NCBI RefSeq assembly: GCF_042453785.1
Contig: NC_091677.1
Coordinates: 5,303,501 to 5,367,500, forward strand
DNA length: 64,000 nucleotides
Source: Malus domestica
Lineage: Eukaryota > Streptophyta > Magnoliopsida > Rosales > Rosaceae
Direction of reading: 5' to 3'
Made by a program: the position numbers and the translations under genes
Notes under the pieces: generated by a model
Seen by the model: the letters and a program-made list of their open reading frames with translations, nothing else
The model's database searches: none
Told to the model about the DNA's origin: nothing
Shown: positions 1 through 13,500 of the stretch, one piece after another
Position numbering within the stretch: position 1 is the first letter of the stretch
How the letters are laid out: every line of letters starts with the position of its first letter

Positions 1-382
1 AGTTGGCCGGAAGACGCCTTGCAAGCTATGGTTTCCTCGTCGAGAAGTGGGAAATCCTTCCTCGACGAGTTTCCGTGTTCAATATACACAACTTAACACT
101 AACCTTAAATCGACCTTAAAACATCATCTAGAAGGTTAAGGGGACTCACATACGTCAATGGTTAGTCGAAAAAGGAGATGCACAGTGGCGTAGCCACGGT
201 ACATGGGGGTTGAGTGTGCTTTTCCTTTGCTCTAGGTTTCGTGGGGCTCACGGGGAGGGAAGAGTGATGGTGGTGGGTAGTGGTGTCTATGTGTGTGTGT
301 GGGTGGGTTCTCAGGGATGGAAGAGTGCATCAAGAGGAAGAGGGAGAGAGAGTGTCCAAGAGTTCACACCGGGGGGGGGGGG

Positions 383-414
<32 letters not shown>

Positions 415-1331
415 AAAAAAGGAAATGGGGCCAAGGACGAAATCAGACATGGGCAACCTTAGACACACCATTTAAGGCCATAAAGTCACATTTCAAACAA
501 ATATCCTACAACCAAAGTGAAATTACCAAAATACCCTTTAGTTCCTTAAATTTCGGAACGGATTGTTACATAAATGCTCGAGTCATACGTAAATAACTAC
601 CAATTACTAATAACTATAAATTTTAGTTCAATAGTTTCAAAAATGCGAATTTATTATTATACAATTTTCTTAATAAAGTTTACAACCACGCTCTCACAAC
701 ATGTGTGGGAAAAAAATACACAAAATACAAAAGAACAGCTCTCATCTATTGTCTTTGACGGACGTCCACAGAAACCCATTTTCTGGCAATTGCACAACAT
801 CCAAAAAAAAAAAAAACACTATTTATCTTAATTTCTAAAGCATAAAAAAACAAAAATAAAACAAAGCAAAAACAATATGTTATGTTTGACAATCTGGCAA
901 AGCCATCTGGCCCATAGCGAAGGAAGACAGCTCGCAAGAAGGATCAGTGGACCACGGTGCCCAGAGTGGACACGTGGCGGCTCACTAAAGCCGCTTGCAG
1001 TTACTTTTCTCTCGTATCGCCATCACCGGACCACTACTCCCCCCTCCGCTCGTTCTACAAACTTCAATCATTTCACACGTGCTGCCCACCCTTTCCACGC
1101 CGGAAAATCCTCCGCCCCCTCTCTCTCTCTCTCTCTAAGCTGAAAAAACCGTCCTTCCCCGGACTCCAAACCCTAGGATCTAATTTTCTCTCACTTTCTC
1201 GTCAACCAAACACCAATTTTCCGACCCAAGAATTTAAATGAGCTTGAATCAAGCTCTTCACACTCTCCAGTTTCAATTAAGTTAAAATTTGGGTTTTTTT
1301 TTTCTGTATATTTTTTATATTTGGGTTTGAG
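1..1331. other. Intergenic DNA and promoter/5' leader of the hydrolase gene
   Basis: No coding gene is recognised here. The stretch holds a G-run followed by a GA microsatellite (371-409), several A-runs and, close to the first gene, a pyrimidine-rich leader with a CT repeat around 1119-1137. The CT tract followed by an AT-rich stretch just before the ATG at 1332 looks like a typical plant 5' untranslated region. Short open frames here have low-complexity composition and were not accepted. Confidence 0.6.
371..409. repeat. Poly-G plus (GA)n microsatellite
   Basis: A run of 13 G is followed directly by about 13 GA units. It is a simple sequence repeat with no coding meaning. Confidence 0.95.
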
Positions 1332-3790
1332 ATGGGGGCAGTGACGTCATCAATGGCGGCCAAGTTCGCGTTTTTCCCGCCGAGCCCGCCGTCGTACGGG
1401 GTGGAGAAGGAGGAGGATAGTGGGAAGCTGAAGATGACCGGGGTGGGGACTAGGGAAAACGTCGACGTCTTGAAGCTGAGGACCAAGAGAGGGAACGACG
1501 TCGTGGCGGTGTACATAAGGAATCCGTCGGCGAAGCTTACTGTTCTGCACTCGCATGGGAACGCGGCTGATCTGGGTCAGATGTACGAGTTGTTCAGTGA
1601 GCTGAGTCTTCACCTCCGAGTCAACTTGTTGGGGTCAGTAATTAATTACAGTGAATCTGTAAATTTCACTGTTTGATTTGTGACTAAGTATCTGTGTTTC
1701 TATTTTTGCACAAAATATGATTTATGTGTGTTTGTAAGTTGTAAAGTTTTGAACTTTATGGGATTTATTTGTGTTTTATAGGTATGATTATTCGGGCTAC
1801 GGACAGTCCACTGGGAAGGTATGAGATTTCGCTTTCGATTTTGTGCTGATTTGTTTGAAAGCCCTGGAAACATAGCTCCAGTAGTAGGGTAGAGAAACTA
1901 GAAAATGTTAATCTGATCGCTATATGTTCTGTATAATTAATTTCAGTAGGGTTTCTTTTCTTGCAATTTTCCATCATAAGATAATGAAACTTGAATTTGG
2001 TTTTATTATTTGCGATGCACCCGTTTGTCGAGTTTTTCAGGCTACTTTATGCTGTTAATTAGAAAGGTTTCTTCTTTCCTAGAGACCAAATTGATCATTG
2101 GATGAATGAAAGCAAGTCTTAGCTATAATTGGTTAGGAGAATGTTCGAAATGAGATATATATTTTCTCTCTTGTGGACAGCCGAGTGAGCAAAACACTTA
2201 TGCAGACGTAGAAGCTGCATATAGATGCCTTGTGGAGAGGTACGGTGCGAAGGAGGAGGATATTATTTTATATGGGCAATCAGTTGGTAGTGGGCCTACT
2301 CTCGATTTAGCAACCCGGTTACCAAGATTGAGGGCAGTGGTTCTTCACAGTCCGATCATGTCTGGTCTTCGTGTCATGTATCCAGTGAAGCGAACATATT
2401 GGTTTGACATTTATAAGGTACTTAATCTTTGTTAATTGCTCAGCTTTAGGCTCACATTTTTCACAACATTTGGGATTGCATCACGCTAATGAGAGTTCTC
2501 CTATTCATGGTGCAGAACATTGACAAAATACCCTTGGTCAGTTGTCCCGTTCTGGTGATTCATGTGAGTGCTTTTTTTCTTTAAATTGTATGCTTTGTTT
2601 TCCTAGACTCTAGTGAATCTAAATATGGAAACCTAGTAATGCATATTGATGACCTAACAAATTGGTTACACTAGTCTTCAACATGTGCACTGATGCGCTA
2701 ACACTTCGTGTCTTCATGTTCCAAATTTGCTGGTCTTCACCACGCCGGTGGTGATTTTTTTTTTTGCGTGTGTAGTCTAAATAATTTCTTTTAAGAATCT
2801 TTATGTGCTTGACATTTCTTGACTGTATGCTTTTTTATCTTCATCCATCCTGTTGGATGACTTACAACCCGGGGAAGAAGTGTAGCTAATAGCTTTTTAT
2901 TTTTTATGTGTCTATGTATAGTTATCAAACTCTTTGACCTGGAATTTATTGTTTTTCCCGTTTTACTAATCCAACTAATCTAGGTAAACAGTAAATAATG
3001 ACAGAAAAGGTAGATAGCTAACAAATATCTTTGAAACCATGCAAACCTGGTCTTATAGTATCATTAAATATGTGTGGTTTAGTTTCAGAAGTGTACTTAT
3101 TTGCCAGGTTGTTTTGTTCTGAGTTTTCCCATTGCTTGCAGGGGACGGCTGATGATGTTGTGGATTGGTCTCATGGCAAGCAGCTTTGGGATAATTGTAA
3201 GGAGAAGTATGAGCCATTATGGATAAAAGGAGGTAATCATTGTGACTTGGAGCTCTACCCACAGTACATAAAGCATGTCAAAAAGTTCGTATCGACCATT
3301 GAGAAATATCCACATCTGAGGAATAAATCAGGGCCAGTTACAGGTCAACCAGAAAATCCGCGGAAAAGCACTGACATCAGGGAGAAATCTTGTTCCAGCA
3401 CAGATCACAAAGAGAATTGTAGACCAAGTACCGATCATATAGAAAACCCCAGGTTAAGTACAGATCGTAGAGAGAGGTCAAGGGCCAGCACTGATAAGAG
3501 AGAGAGAACAAGAAAGAGTATGGACCAACCTGAAAAAGCAAGTAATAGCGTAGATCAGCCAGAGAGAGCAAGAAATAGCATTGACCGGTAAGCAAGTTTT
3601 TGTTTTTCAGTTTTCACCCATACATGCTTTATATTGCGAAATTCAACTGTTCACATCATAGCATCGACACATACAACTCGAGTTTTTCTGACGGTTGAAA
3701 TTTAACTTTGGTGGCAGCTTCGGCGAGATGTTCAGATCAGTTGGATTGTGCAATATTGATTGTTTTAAGCCCACAGCTACCAGTGCGTGA
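1332..3790 (+). CDS. Alpha/beta hydrolase, ABHD17-like protein depalmitoylase
   Basis: The coding exons read 1332-1633, 1782-1818, 2181-2417, 2516-2563, 3142-3587 and 3718-3790, all with GT-AG borders and continuous phase, giving 380 aa. The fold carries an HGNAAD oxyanion-type motif (residues 75-80), the nucleophile elbow GQSVG with Ser147, an Asp at about 212 in the GTADD segment and the catalytic His241 in GGNHCD. This is the plant ABHD17-like family, whose members remove S-acyl groups from membrane-associated proteins. The N-terminus MGAVTSS fits an N-myristoylation signal at Gly2, and two Cys near the C-terminus (LCNIDC) are possible acylation sites, so membrane attachment is inferred. 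Residues about 277-357 form a charged tail of repeats built on an STD/SMD-x-x-E-R pattern, encoded by a tandemly repetitive exon. The exact substrate is unknown. Confidence 0.92.
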
Positions 3791-4103
3791 AGAGATTGGA
3801 TCAGTTCACAAATGGAAATCTGCCTTCTACCCCGCTTCTATTTATTTGATTGGTTTAATTGGGTCGTTTGGGTGATACGAAAAATGTCCGTAGGATGAGA
3901 ACCAGCTACGTAGAGAAGTTCAAGTATTGTATACGTCACTAGTGCAAATCCAAGAAAGATGTACGGTCTAATGGTTATTTACACATGGGCGGGGTTTAGG
4001 TGATAGGATGTCATTGTTTCTCATTCTTAAAGAGGAAGAACAAGAAATTTGTTAGACCAGGCAACTTTTGTATCTCACTTAATTCTCCAGCTTAATAAAT
4101 CTA

Positions 4104-4106
<3 letters not shown>

Positions 4107-4137
<31 letters not shown>
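4107..4137. repeat. (CT)n microsatellite
   Basis: About 15 CT units lie in the presumed 3' flank of the hydrolase gene. Confidence 0.95.
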
Positions 4138-4139
<2 letters not shown>

Positions 4140-4378
4140 GTGTGAATACTTTCAGTTGTAATGTAGTATGAAGCAAGAGTTCCCACAAGAACATTGTGTA
4201 GTGTTACTGTATGATCAACAAAGTCTATTGGTTATCAAGATTTCATTCATGTTAGCCCTCGCCATGGTGTTAGGGTTCGTAACCGGCGAGATTAGTGTTG
4301 ACACACCGGTCATATTTGTCCCCATTTAAGTTATGTGACGAGTGTTTTCGCCTTAACCTGATCTTCCGAGATACTAAG

Positions 4379-4592
4379 AGCTTGTTTGAATGTGCGTTTA
4401 CAATTAGTGAAAGCTTTTGATGAAAATATTTTTGGAAACAATCCTTAATAAAAATGCTTGTAAATCTTGTAAAAGCATGTAACGTGCACATAACTGATGC
4501 TTCTTGTAGAAAACACCTCAAGTGTTTTTTGAATTAAAAAATATTTTATTTATAAACACTTTTAGTTATTTTAAAACACATCCAAACAAACA
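4379..4592. mobile_element. MITE-like fold-back element
   Basis: The ends read AGCTTGTTTGAATGTG on the left and CACATCCAAACAAAC on the right, which are inverted copies of each other. The interior is AT-rich with runs such as AAAGCTTTT and AAAACACTT. There is no coding capacity. The ends suggest a hAT-like miniature element; the superfamily is a guess. Confidence 0.6.
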
Positions 4593-5206
4593 ATATGAGT
4601 ATTCGGTTTTATGTTTCATCCATGCTTCGATTTCATAGTTGTGAATCTCATGTAGATGTGTTGTTAGCAGAATTCACTTAAAAAAAGTAACCTACGACGC
4701 AACATGTGCTACTGATTAGTGAAACAATCTGACCCAAAATTTCTGTGTGCTTTGAAATCCTATTTATCATTAAGAAAATAAAAGGAAAAACTAGAGGTTG
4801 ATTAAGCCACATCATCACCATACGTATGGAACAGACGCACCATATTTATCATCAAATTACACAAATTGGCCCCCAAAGAGTGAAAATAATAGAAACGCCC
4901 CAAACTCCCAGTCAGGCACCAAGCAAGCAAAAATAAAAGGAACTTAACGAAAAATTTACGGTATTATTCACCTTAACAAAAAATCTTATTTTTACGCTAA
5001 CAAATCAATCTTAGTACTATTTATTCTACTTTTTATTTTGTTTTTTATCTTTAAAATTTAAAATTTTCAAAATATTTTAATTAATTTTCCAAAAATCAAA
5101 AGCGTAAACTACTAACTACTGCCGGAGTCAGGGTTTAAGAAAAGGGTCAAGGGCTTTAGGCCGCTGCTTGCTCACTGGTTTGCTTCTTCCTCCCCTCTCT
5201 CTCTTT

Positions 5207-5235
5207 CCCTCCCTCCCTCCCTCCCTCCCTCCCTC
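5207..5235. repeat. (CCCT)n tandem repeat in RPOT leader
   Basis: Seven or so CCCT units lie in the presumed 5' untranslated region of the polymerase gene. An open frame runs through it from 5168, but its residues (runs of PPSLP) are low complexity, so that start was not chosen. Confidence 0.9.
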
Positions 5236-5353
5236 TCTCTCTGATGAATTTGATTGCGTCTCCAAATCCCTTCTTCGAACCATTTCCTCTGATCCCACTT
5301 TCATCACTCTCACCAATTCATCTCCTCCAAAAATATTTGATCTTTTTAATTTG

Positions 5354-8300
5354 ATGTCCTGCATCCAAACCCCATTTCCCCCTGCAAATACCACCAAGAA
5401 TTGCGCATTTCAAATCCCCATAGTTTTCCACAAGAGCCCATCAATGATATCCACTAGTTTGTGGAGAAACTTGGCTAAGCAGGTCATTTCCGGGAACCAG
5501 AGGTGTCGTCTGAATTCACAGTCTATTTCTAGAGCTTATAGCCTTCTGAGGTTTTCCCGGGAATCTGTTTTCTCGGAAAATTTCAAGGCTTTTGAGACGG
5601 GTTCTTGCTTAAAGGGTTTTCCGGAGGTGGGTTTTTGCAGGAAAGGTGAGATTTCTTCAGGTGAGGGTTATATGGGGAATCCAAGTTTGGGGTCTGTGAG
5701 GAATCCGATTGGGTTTAATGGGTTTTTCCCCAAAGGGTATGCAAGCGTCGCGGAGGCGGTTTCTTCCACTGATGCCGAGGAGGATGTGTCTGTTGTTGAT
5801 GAAGTTCAAGAGCTATTGCAGCAAATGAGTAAAGAGGGCAAGAGGCAGACGGATCATTGGCGGCGGATGCGGCAGAGGAGAGTGAGAGGAATGGGGCAGG
5901 CGAAGTACCTTGCGCTAAAGAGAAGACAGATAAAGATTGAGACTGAAGCATGGGAACGGGCGGCGAAGGAGTATAGGGAGCTTATGATGGACATGTGTGA
6001 GCACAAGTTAGCTCCCAATTTGCCATACATGAAGTCTTTGTTTCTTGGTTGGTTTGAGCCTCTGCGCAATGCCATTGAACACGAGCAAAACCTGTGCCGG
6101 AAGGGGAAGAATAAGGCAGCCTATGCGCCTTATTTTGATCAGTTACCGGCTGATATGATGTCGGTTATTACAATGCATAAGCTGATGGGATTGTTGATGA
6201 CTGGAGGCGAACATGGAACTTGCAGGGTGGTAGCAGCTGCTTGCACCATAGGTGAAGCCATTGAGCAGGAGGTGTGAACTTTTCATTACACATATTCATG
6301 GACGTTTTGATTCGGTTTCAGTTTTCTCTACCTGGTTAATAGTCAATTCCATTCAGGAGTAGGATTGCAGTCATTTTATTTTTCTGTTTAGTTTCATTTT
6401 TCTTTGCTGGAATCCAGTTAACGGTGGTGCCATAGTGAAATTCCTATTTTTGCCTTTTTTTTTTCCCGAACCATGTTAAGTTTGTGTGGAAAGGGACTCA
6501 GGGAATGATCTAAAATCTAAAACCTTAGGGCCTTGTTCTTGTTGTTCTCTAGATGGACTAAGTAAAACAGTATTCCTATGGCTTGGTTTTCTTACTCTAA
6601 CCGTGTCATGCCGTCCATCTCTCCTAGATGAGCACTGATATATCACTGCTTCAATGCATCAGGTTAGAATACACAATTTTTTGGAACAGACGAGAAAGAA
6701 AAAGGTCAACAAGGATGAGGAAAACCGAGAGTCTGATGATGTAATGAAGGAACAAGAGAAGCTGAATAAAAAGGTTACGAAATTGATGAAAAAGCAAAAA
6801 CTGCGAGCAGTGAGACATATAGTGAGGAAATATGATGCTTCAAAACCCTGGAGCCTGGAAGCCAAGGCTAAGGTTTGCATGGTCTATGCTTTAACTGGTA
6901 GAACTTTAATCAGCATTTTATTTACATGCATTCTAAAATGCCACTTGTTTCCTACGTATTTCTCAGGTCGGCAGTCGTCTGATTGAACTGTTGATTCAAA
7001 CGGCTTTTATACAACCTCCGGCCGATCAGTCAGCAGATTCTCCACCAGATATACGACCTGCATTTGTACACACACTTACGACTGTCACAAAAGATCCAAA
7101 GTATTTACTAGTCTGTACTATTGATAACTGTACACCTCCCCTCCCGAATAATTTTATGTTAATGTGGACTTTTCTTTCAACAGGAATACCACCAGCAGAA
7201 GATTTGGTGTTATTCAATGCAACCCTCTTGTTCTCAAAGGCCTTGAGAAAACAGTAAGTAACTTCGATCCTTTTTCCATTCTGTTATTCTTGAAACAATT
7301 GGAGATGTCTGTTGGCTCTTGGAACTATTTTTATGAATTTATACTTTTAGGATCTAGGAATGTTGTCGATAAAATAGTTTGATAGGATCTGGAATATTGT
7401 ATAGTATTGTCCATTTGTCCCTAGCAGGTGATGGAATGTTGGCTAAGCTAATTATGTATAAGTTTTTTCATTTTCCTGTCAAAGGACACATCTTAAGAAG
7501 CTTGCAGGAATTTATATTCTTCTTTAGTCCAAGATTTATCAATAACTTTTACTGTTTATGCAGGCAAGCCACATGGTGATTCCTTATATGCCAATGTTGG
7601 TACCACCAGTCAACTGGACAGGGTATGATAATTACAGCTATGTGTTACCAGTTTTGCCCAATTTTAAAGTCGTTCTTTTGTTAATTTTTATTTGAAGTTC
7701 ACATAAGATCAGATTGAAGTCTGTAATTCATAAAATCAGTAATGGATGGAATGAAATGTGTAGAAGCTATTCTAATATATTGCATTCTTGGGGGGTCTGA
7801 GCTGGAAATAGAGAATAGGGTTTGATATAGGAATCGAATAGGACAACTCCTGCATTTAATTCTATCTTCAAAGGTGGCATGATGCTTTCATAGTGCATCA
7901 ACATTGAACATAGAATTCAACTTCTTCATAGTCCTTTATGTGATAGAATTTCAGATTACTTTTGGGTTAACCCGTTTTATTTCCGTTTTGCGGTTTTATA
8001 AATTTGTCTTTTCAGTTATGATAGAGGAGGTTACTTTTTTCTACCATCCTATGTCATGCGCACTCATGGAGCTAAACAGCAGCGTGAAGCAATTAAGAAG
8101 ATCCCAAGGCAGCAACTGGAACCAGTTTTTAAGGTTTGTAAACTTTGTATACATACAAGCGTTGTATGACTTTTTTCATCATGAAAGTTTTATGGAACTA
8201 AACCAACATGAGGATGTGGTGCCTTATGTGTTGATTTTATGTTTTCCTGACCAGGCCCTGGACACACTTGGAAATACCAGATGGAGGGTTAATAAGAGGG

Positions 8301-11300
8301 TACTTAATGTTGTAGATAGAATATGGGCTAGTGGAGGCCGTCTCGCTGATTTGGTGGACCGTGATAATGTGAGTTTATTAGTCACACACACACACAAAAG
8401 GAAGAAAAAAGAATCAAGATTCTTCGCACATATTAGGAGGTCGGTTCGTTCTTTTGCCTTGCTTTGGCGAAAGCCAAAGACAAGATCAACTTTAATTAAT
8501 TTGGGGAAATTCAAATTTCAAGATCAACTTTAATTAATTTGAGGAAATTCAAATTTCAACTGAACTTAACAACTGAACCAAATGGTTGGTTTAATCAGTT
8601 TTTAAGTTTTTTTTTCTCACGCCATTTATTTCAAAAATATTGTTATCAATCTTGTGAGCCAATTTTGATTTGTTGAAATTGATCCGAAGCTATTTTTTCC
8701 TTTATTTTTTGCATTCAGGTTCCATTACCAGATGAACCAGATACTGATGATGAAATACTGCTTAAGAAATGGAAATGGAAGGTGAAGTCTGCGAAGAAAG
8801 AGAACATGGAGAGGCATTCACAGCGTTGTGACTTGGAGCTTAAACTAACTGTAAGATTTATTTCACTCCTCTGAGTCAGTAACCATAATGTACTTAGAAT
8901 TTATTAAACTCATTTTTACCGGGGAGCAGGTAGCACGGAAGATGAAGGATGAAGAAGGTTTTTATTATCCACACAATCTTGACTTTCGGGGCCGTGCATA
9001 TCCTATGCACCCATACTTAAATCATCTTGGTTCAGATCTATCCCGGGGTATTTTGGAGTTTGCAGAGGGACGCCCCCTTGGAAAGTCAGGCTTACGTTGG
9101 CTAAAGATACACTTGGCAAATCTGTATGGGAGCGGTGTGGACAAATTATCTCGCGAGGGTCGAATAGCATTTATAGAGAGTCATTTAGATGATATATTTG
9201 ATTCTGTGGACAGACCACTAGAAGGAAGACGCTGGTGGTTGAAGGCAGAAGATCCATTTCAGTGCTTGGCTGTGTGCATTAACCTTGCGGAAGCTTTGAG
9301 AAGCTCTTCTCCAGAGACTTTTATTTCACATATTCCCATACATCAGGTACATTTACATTGTCATGGCATCAGATCTTCGGTTCATGAAAATTGTGTTGTA
9401 TTTACCTTCAAGCTAGGAGAAATAAGCTGACAAGGGGACTGCCAGAAGTAATCAATTAGTTCTGGATGTTTAAATTATGCGGTTTCGGACATTTATGAAG
9501 GACATTATGTATTCTAGGTCTTCTTATGTTAGAGTTATAAGAGAATTAAATTGGAAAACTACCCAGAAAAAAAGGTGAAGAGAAAAGGTAAGTGTGAGCC
9601 TTGTCCCTTGTGTTAGCGGAGCTATCAGAGGTCTGCCATAGAGTTCAAATTTGGTTGAGGCATAGATCTTTTCTGCGCTTGAATGCTAACACATGCATAT
9701 GTACCTTTTTGCTTCCCTTTTGTTGGGTGGGGGTAGGGGAATCTTGGGGGATTTGTTTCTTGGACTCGTAACCTCCTTCCTTCAGGTTTATGTTGAAACA
9801 ACCTAAGAAGTAAGTTTTGATGGCTTTGTTTCCTACAGTATCCTATAGAGAACTTAGCAGGTGATTTCTATGTTTTGCAAATGAGGGACTGTTGTCTTAA
9901 GCTGGTTAATAGCTCCTTTCAGATATGAGTTGTCTGCCTTGTCATTACTCATCTGCAGTGATATAATCTGGAATATATTATTTTACATTTCTTGATTTTT
10001 AATTGATTTTCTCTAGGATGGCTCTTGCAATGGTTTACAACACTATGCTGCCCTTGGAAGAGACAAGGTAATTTCTTTCTCTCAATTTACTTTAGAGAAG
10101 GTCATACGTGAACTCCCCCACCCAACTTCACTCCCTCACTCCCATGTCTACTTATGGTATATTGGGAAATTGTATGAGTTAGTTTGGAATTTTTTTCTCA
10201 TTGGAAATTTTCCATTCAGTTGGGAGCAGCTGCCGTCAATCTTGTTGCAGGAGAGAAGCCTGCAGATGTATACTCAGGAATAGCTGCTAGGTAAGCGGTT
10301 TATGACTAGGGCAGAGGTATCACATGATGAGTATAGTAGTAGAACCTCTTCATTCTACGCATGAGTATTACTTTTCTCAATTTACGTGTAAGCTGTCAAC
10401 ATGTCATGATTAAGTAATTTATTCATGAAAAAGTGTCACATTCTCGGTGCAGGGTACTGGAAATCATGCGAAGGGATGCACAGAAGGATCCTGCAGTTTT
10501 TCCAGAGGCATTGCGTGCAAAAGTATTAGTAGATCAGGTTGATTTTACAACTCTTCAGTACAGTCTTTTGATGCATATCTTATTAAAACAAAGTGGATAT
10601 CGTAACATTAGATTTAAAATCATTCAATTTTCATCAAAACGTGTGGTTTAATAATATATCAGAAAATGGCTGTTATCTGATTATTTTATGTAAACTGGCA
10701 TTTTCTTTTGGCTACCTGATTATTTTATGCAACTAAGAGTTAACCCCGATGGCTGTACATATGCAGGTGGATAGAAAATTGGTGAAGCAGACAGTGATGA
10801 CGTCAGTATATGGTGTCACTTACATCGGTGCTCGGGATCAAATCAAGAGGAGGTTGAAGGAACGCACTGCCATTTCAGATGACGTAGAGCTTTTTAGCTG
10901 TGCTTGTTATGCTGCAAAGGTACCAGAAAGTTCATATTGTGAGGGTGTCAATTTTTGTCTTCGCATAATTTGTAACAATATTTTCATATGCTTGTGAGCA
11001 TGTGCATCAGTATTCATGAGAATTTTATAATGAAACGAGTCTCGACATCATATGCAGATCACCTTAACTGCTCTAGGTGAGATGTTTGAAGCTGCACGAA
11101 GTATCATGAGCTGGCTTGGTGAATGTGCAAAAGTTTGTACCAGATTCCTCTTTTCTTTTGTTTCTTTCTCGCTCACGATGTTTTCCTGATGTTTTGAAAT
11201 TTTTATCTTGATTTTCAGATAATTGCATCTGAAAATGAGCCAGTACGATGGACAACTCCGCTTGGACTTCCAGTTGTGCAACCTTACCGTAAATTCGGCA

Positions 11301-12334
11301 GGCATCTTGTGAGTATTAAAAATTTCACCGAGTCAACAAGGGTCATCAATATTTTTTATTGTATTCATAATTACTTATAAGGTTAAATCAAGTTTAATAG
11401 CTTCTGGTTGAATTTGTTGCAGATTAAAACTTCCCTTCAAGTTTTGACGTTACAGCAAGAAACAGAAAAGGTACTGTAGCTATATTCATTTAAAGGATGC
11501 TATAGGAAAATGTAGATCAATAGTTTTCTCGTCATCCTTTGAAGTATGGAAGGTAACTAGCATCAATCTATTTTTTTATCTAAGAAAAGAAAGGAAAAAA
11601 TGCCGTGCCATCTTTGAGTTACCTCGGGCATGGTCGGTTTATTTTCAACATGTTTAATTAGCCACATGGTTATGGTCAGAAAGGTCTAAAAATTTGAGAA
11701 TCACCGACATGGACATCGTTTCAAAGATTGGAAGTCTCGGAGCCTCAGATCTCAAACTGAATATTTTGTCCATAGGTCATGGTCAAGAGGCAGCGGACAG
11801 CGTTCCCACCAAATTTTGTTCATTCCCTCGATAGTTCTCATATGATGATGACTGCGGTTTCCTGTAAAAGGGCAGGCTTAAACTTTGCAGGTCAGTTCTT
11901 GTGTGCTCCATTTCAATTACCCTGCTCTCTCTAACACACGCACACACAATGTACACTCTTATAATGGCTGTGTAATAACATGATTACAGGAGTTCATGAC
12001 TCGTACTGGACACACGCTTGTGATGTGGATGAAATGAACAGAATACTTCGTGAAAAGTTTGTCGAACTATATGAGACTCCAATACTAGAGAATGTACAGT
12101 ACTATTCTATTCTGAAGTTCTCTCCTTTCTAGTTAATTTGAAAAGAATCGTGAAGCATCACAAGTGCGTTGTTGAAAGATGTAAACAGTTGTTGATCTAA
12201 CCAATTATCTGTTTTGTTTCCAGTTGTTGGAGAGCTTTCAGCAGTCCTTTCCCACATTAACTTTCCCTCCCTTGCCCGAGCGGGGTGACTTTGATTTAAG
12301 GGACGTGTTAGAGTCGCCTTATTTCTTCAACTGA
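5354..12334 (+). CDS. RPOT2: Phage-type (T7-like) organellar RNA polymerase, RPOT2-like
   Basis: Nuclear-encoded single-subunit RNA polymerase that transcribes organelle genomes. Nineteen exons: 5354-6271, 6663-6872, 6967-7100, 7184-7253, 7564-7622, 8016-8133, 8255-8368, 8719-8850, 8930-9346, 10017-10067, 10220-10290, 10453-10537, 10767-10919, 11058-11132, 11219-11308, 11423-11470, 11776-11890, 11990-12093, 12224-12334. The phase is continuous throughout and gives 1024 aa. Key sites are DFRGR (603-607), [10 protein letters not shown] with catalytic Asp725, [15 protein letters not shown] with Lys800 on the fingers helix, and HDSYWTH with catalytic Asp957; the end SPYFFN is the family's invariant C-terminus. 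Two in-frame starts matter: Met at 5354 (MSCIQTP) and Met at 5444 (MISTSLWRN). The longer leader followed by an internal LWRNLAKQ segment resembles the dual plastid/mitochondrion RPOT2 class rather than mitochondrial RPOT1. Paralogue assignment is fairly sure; targeting is inferred. Confidence 0.93.
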
Positions 12335-13500
12335 TATATGGAGAGTGATCTTCATTTTCAACTACCTTCGCCTCAATTAGCGATCTGCCTATGGTGCTCC
12401 CTCTGCTTCTATCTACGGCACCAAGAAAATGGAAGCAGCCTGAATGAGAACCCTGATAGAGACTGAGCCACATTATACCTGTATAGCTTGAGGAAATCCC
12501 GATGCCAGTGTACGATATTCAGCATGAACTCTTGGGTTCACAACGCCATTGTGCTCCAGAAGCTAATCCGAGGCTGATACATAATCGTACAAGCTTCTGT
12601 ACGAAGCTGAGAAACAAATATGTTAGTACAGTTAGCTGAGAACTCATACCTTAGCTATCCGTCACGTCGCTCGTGTGAAGTATGTAGAGCTTTGTGGCCG
12701 ATTCGACCGGTATCTAGTCTAAAGAATGCCAGAGGACCATGTCATGTTGCAGGTTGCTGGTGAAGATGGTTTAATGTTAATATGTTTTAATTCTAGGATA
12801 GTGCTATATTCACAGCCATTGCCATTGATCTTTAATCCGACGGTCAAAAATTGAGAAAGGGGCTTTAGAAGTAAAACCTGTTGTGTGGATAACACTGCCC
12901 TTAATTCCATTCTTGGAAATTTGAGCGGTAAATTTGGTTTGTAAATATTTGGGGAACAATTCCTTTACAGATAATCAAAATACAAATTAATATCTCATTA
13001 TTAAAAATGCAAGTTTATATAAGCTCTGTTTGGTGTTTGTAAACACAAACATAACTAAAGGAAGAAACCGTTTTCCTAAAACACCGAGAATTTAGGTGGA
13101 ATGAGTTTACTGATATTGTGCCGTGATGACTTACTAATCAAAATTGTATGCAATGACTTTTCACAAGACGTTGTATTAGTGGCTTGGCAAGCCACAAAAC
13201 GCACCTAGATTCGTGACCCTTAGATTTTTAGCTAAGAATTTAATGACTAATGATCCAATGGTGAAGGATCTCAGTCCATCCTAAGGGCAGGTCTAATTTA
13301 GATTAGGAACAAACACCAGAACGTGAAAATTCAAAAATACCCTTACTTTCTGGTCATTTAGCGGGGGTGGAACAGACATTATACATTTAACACTATTCAC
13401 GAATTAGCCCCAAGGTCCGTTGTCTTATCTGAAAATATTTGCCGATCGGTCCTTTCAGTCGTTGCCACCTACAGCTAGTCACACCTTCCGCTTTATTGAT
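12335..13500. other. 3' UTR of RPOT2 gene and intergenic DNA
   Basis: No coding gene is supported. The first part is likely the untranslated end of the polymerase transcript. The rest is AT-rich single-copy-looking sequence leading into the promoter of the WIYLD gene. Confidence 0.55.

Larger units (their letters stand above)
3791..5353. other. Intergenic: 3' UTR of hydrolase gene, repeats, RPOT leader
   Basis: No gene was found. The 3' UTR of the hydrolase probably ends near the AATAAA-like TTAATAAATC at about 4091. Then follow a CT microsatellite (4107-4137), a fold-back element (4379-4592) and AT-rich DNA. From 5180 on lies the pyrimidine-rich leader of the polymerase gene, with a tandem CCCT repeat at about 5207-5235. 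Confidence 0.6.

Noticed and set aside
5168-5353. Longer N-terminus of RPOT2 from Met at 5168
   Set aside because: The extra residues come from the CCCT repeat and have no similarity to polymerase leaders.
5354-12334. T7-like polymerase as evidence of a prophage
   Set aside because: It has 18 GT-AG introns, an organelle-type leader and the plant RPOT C-terminus; it is a nuclear gene.
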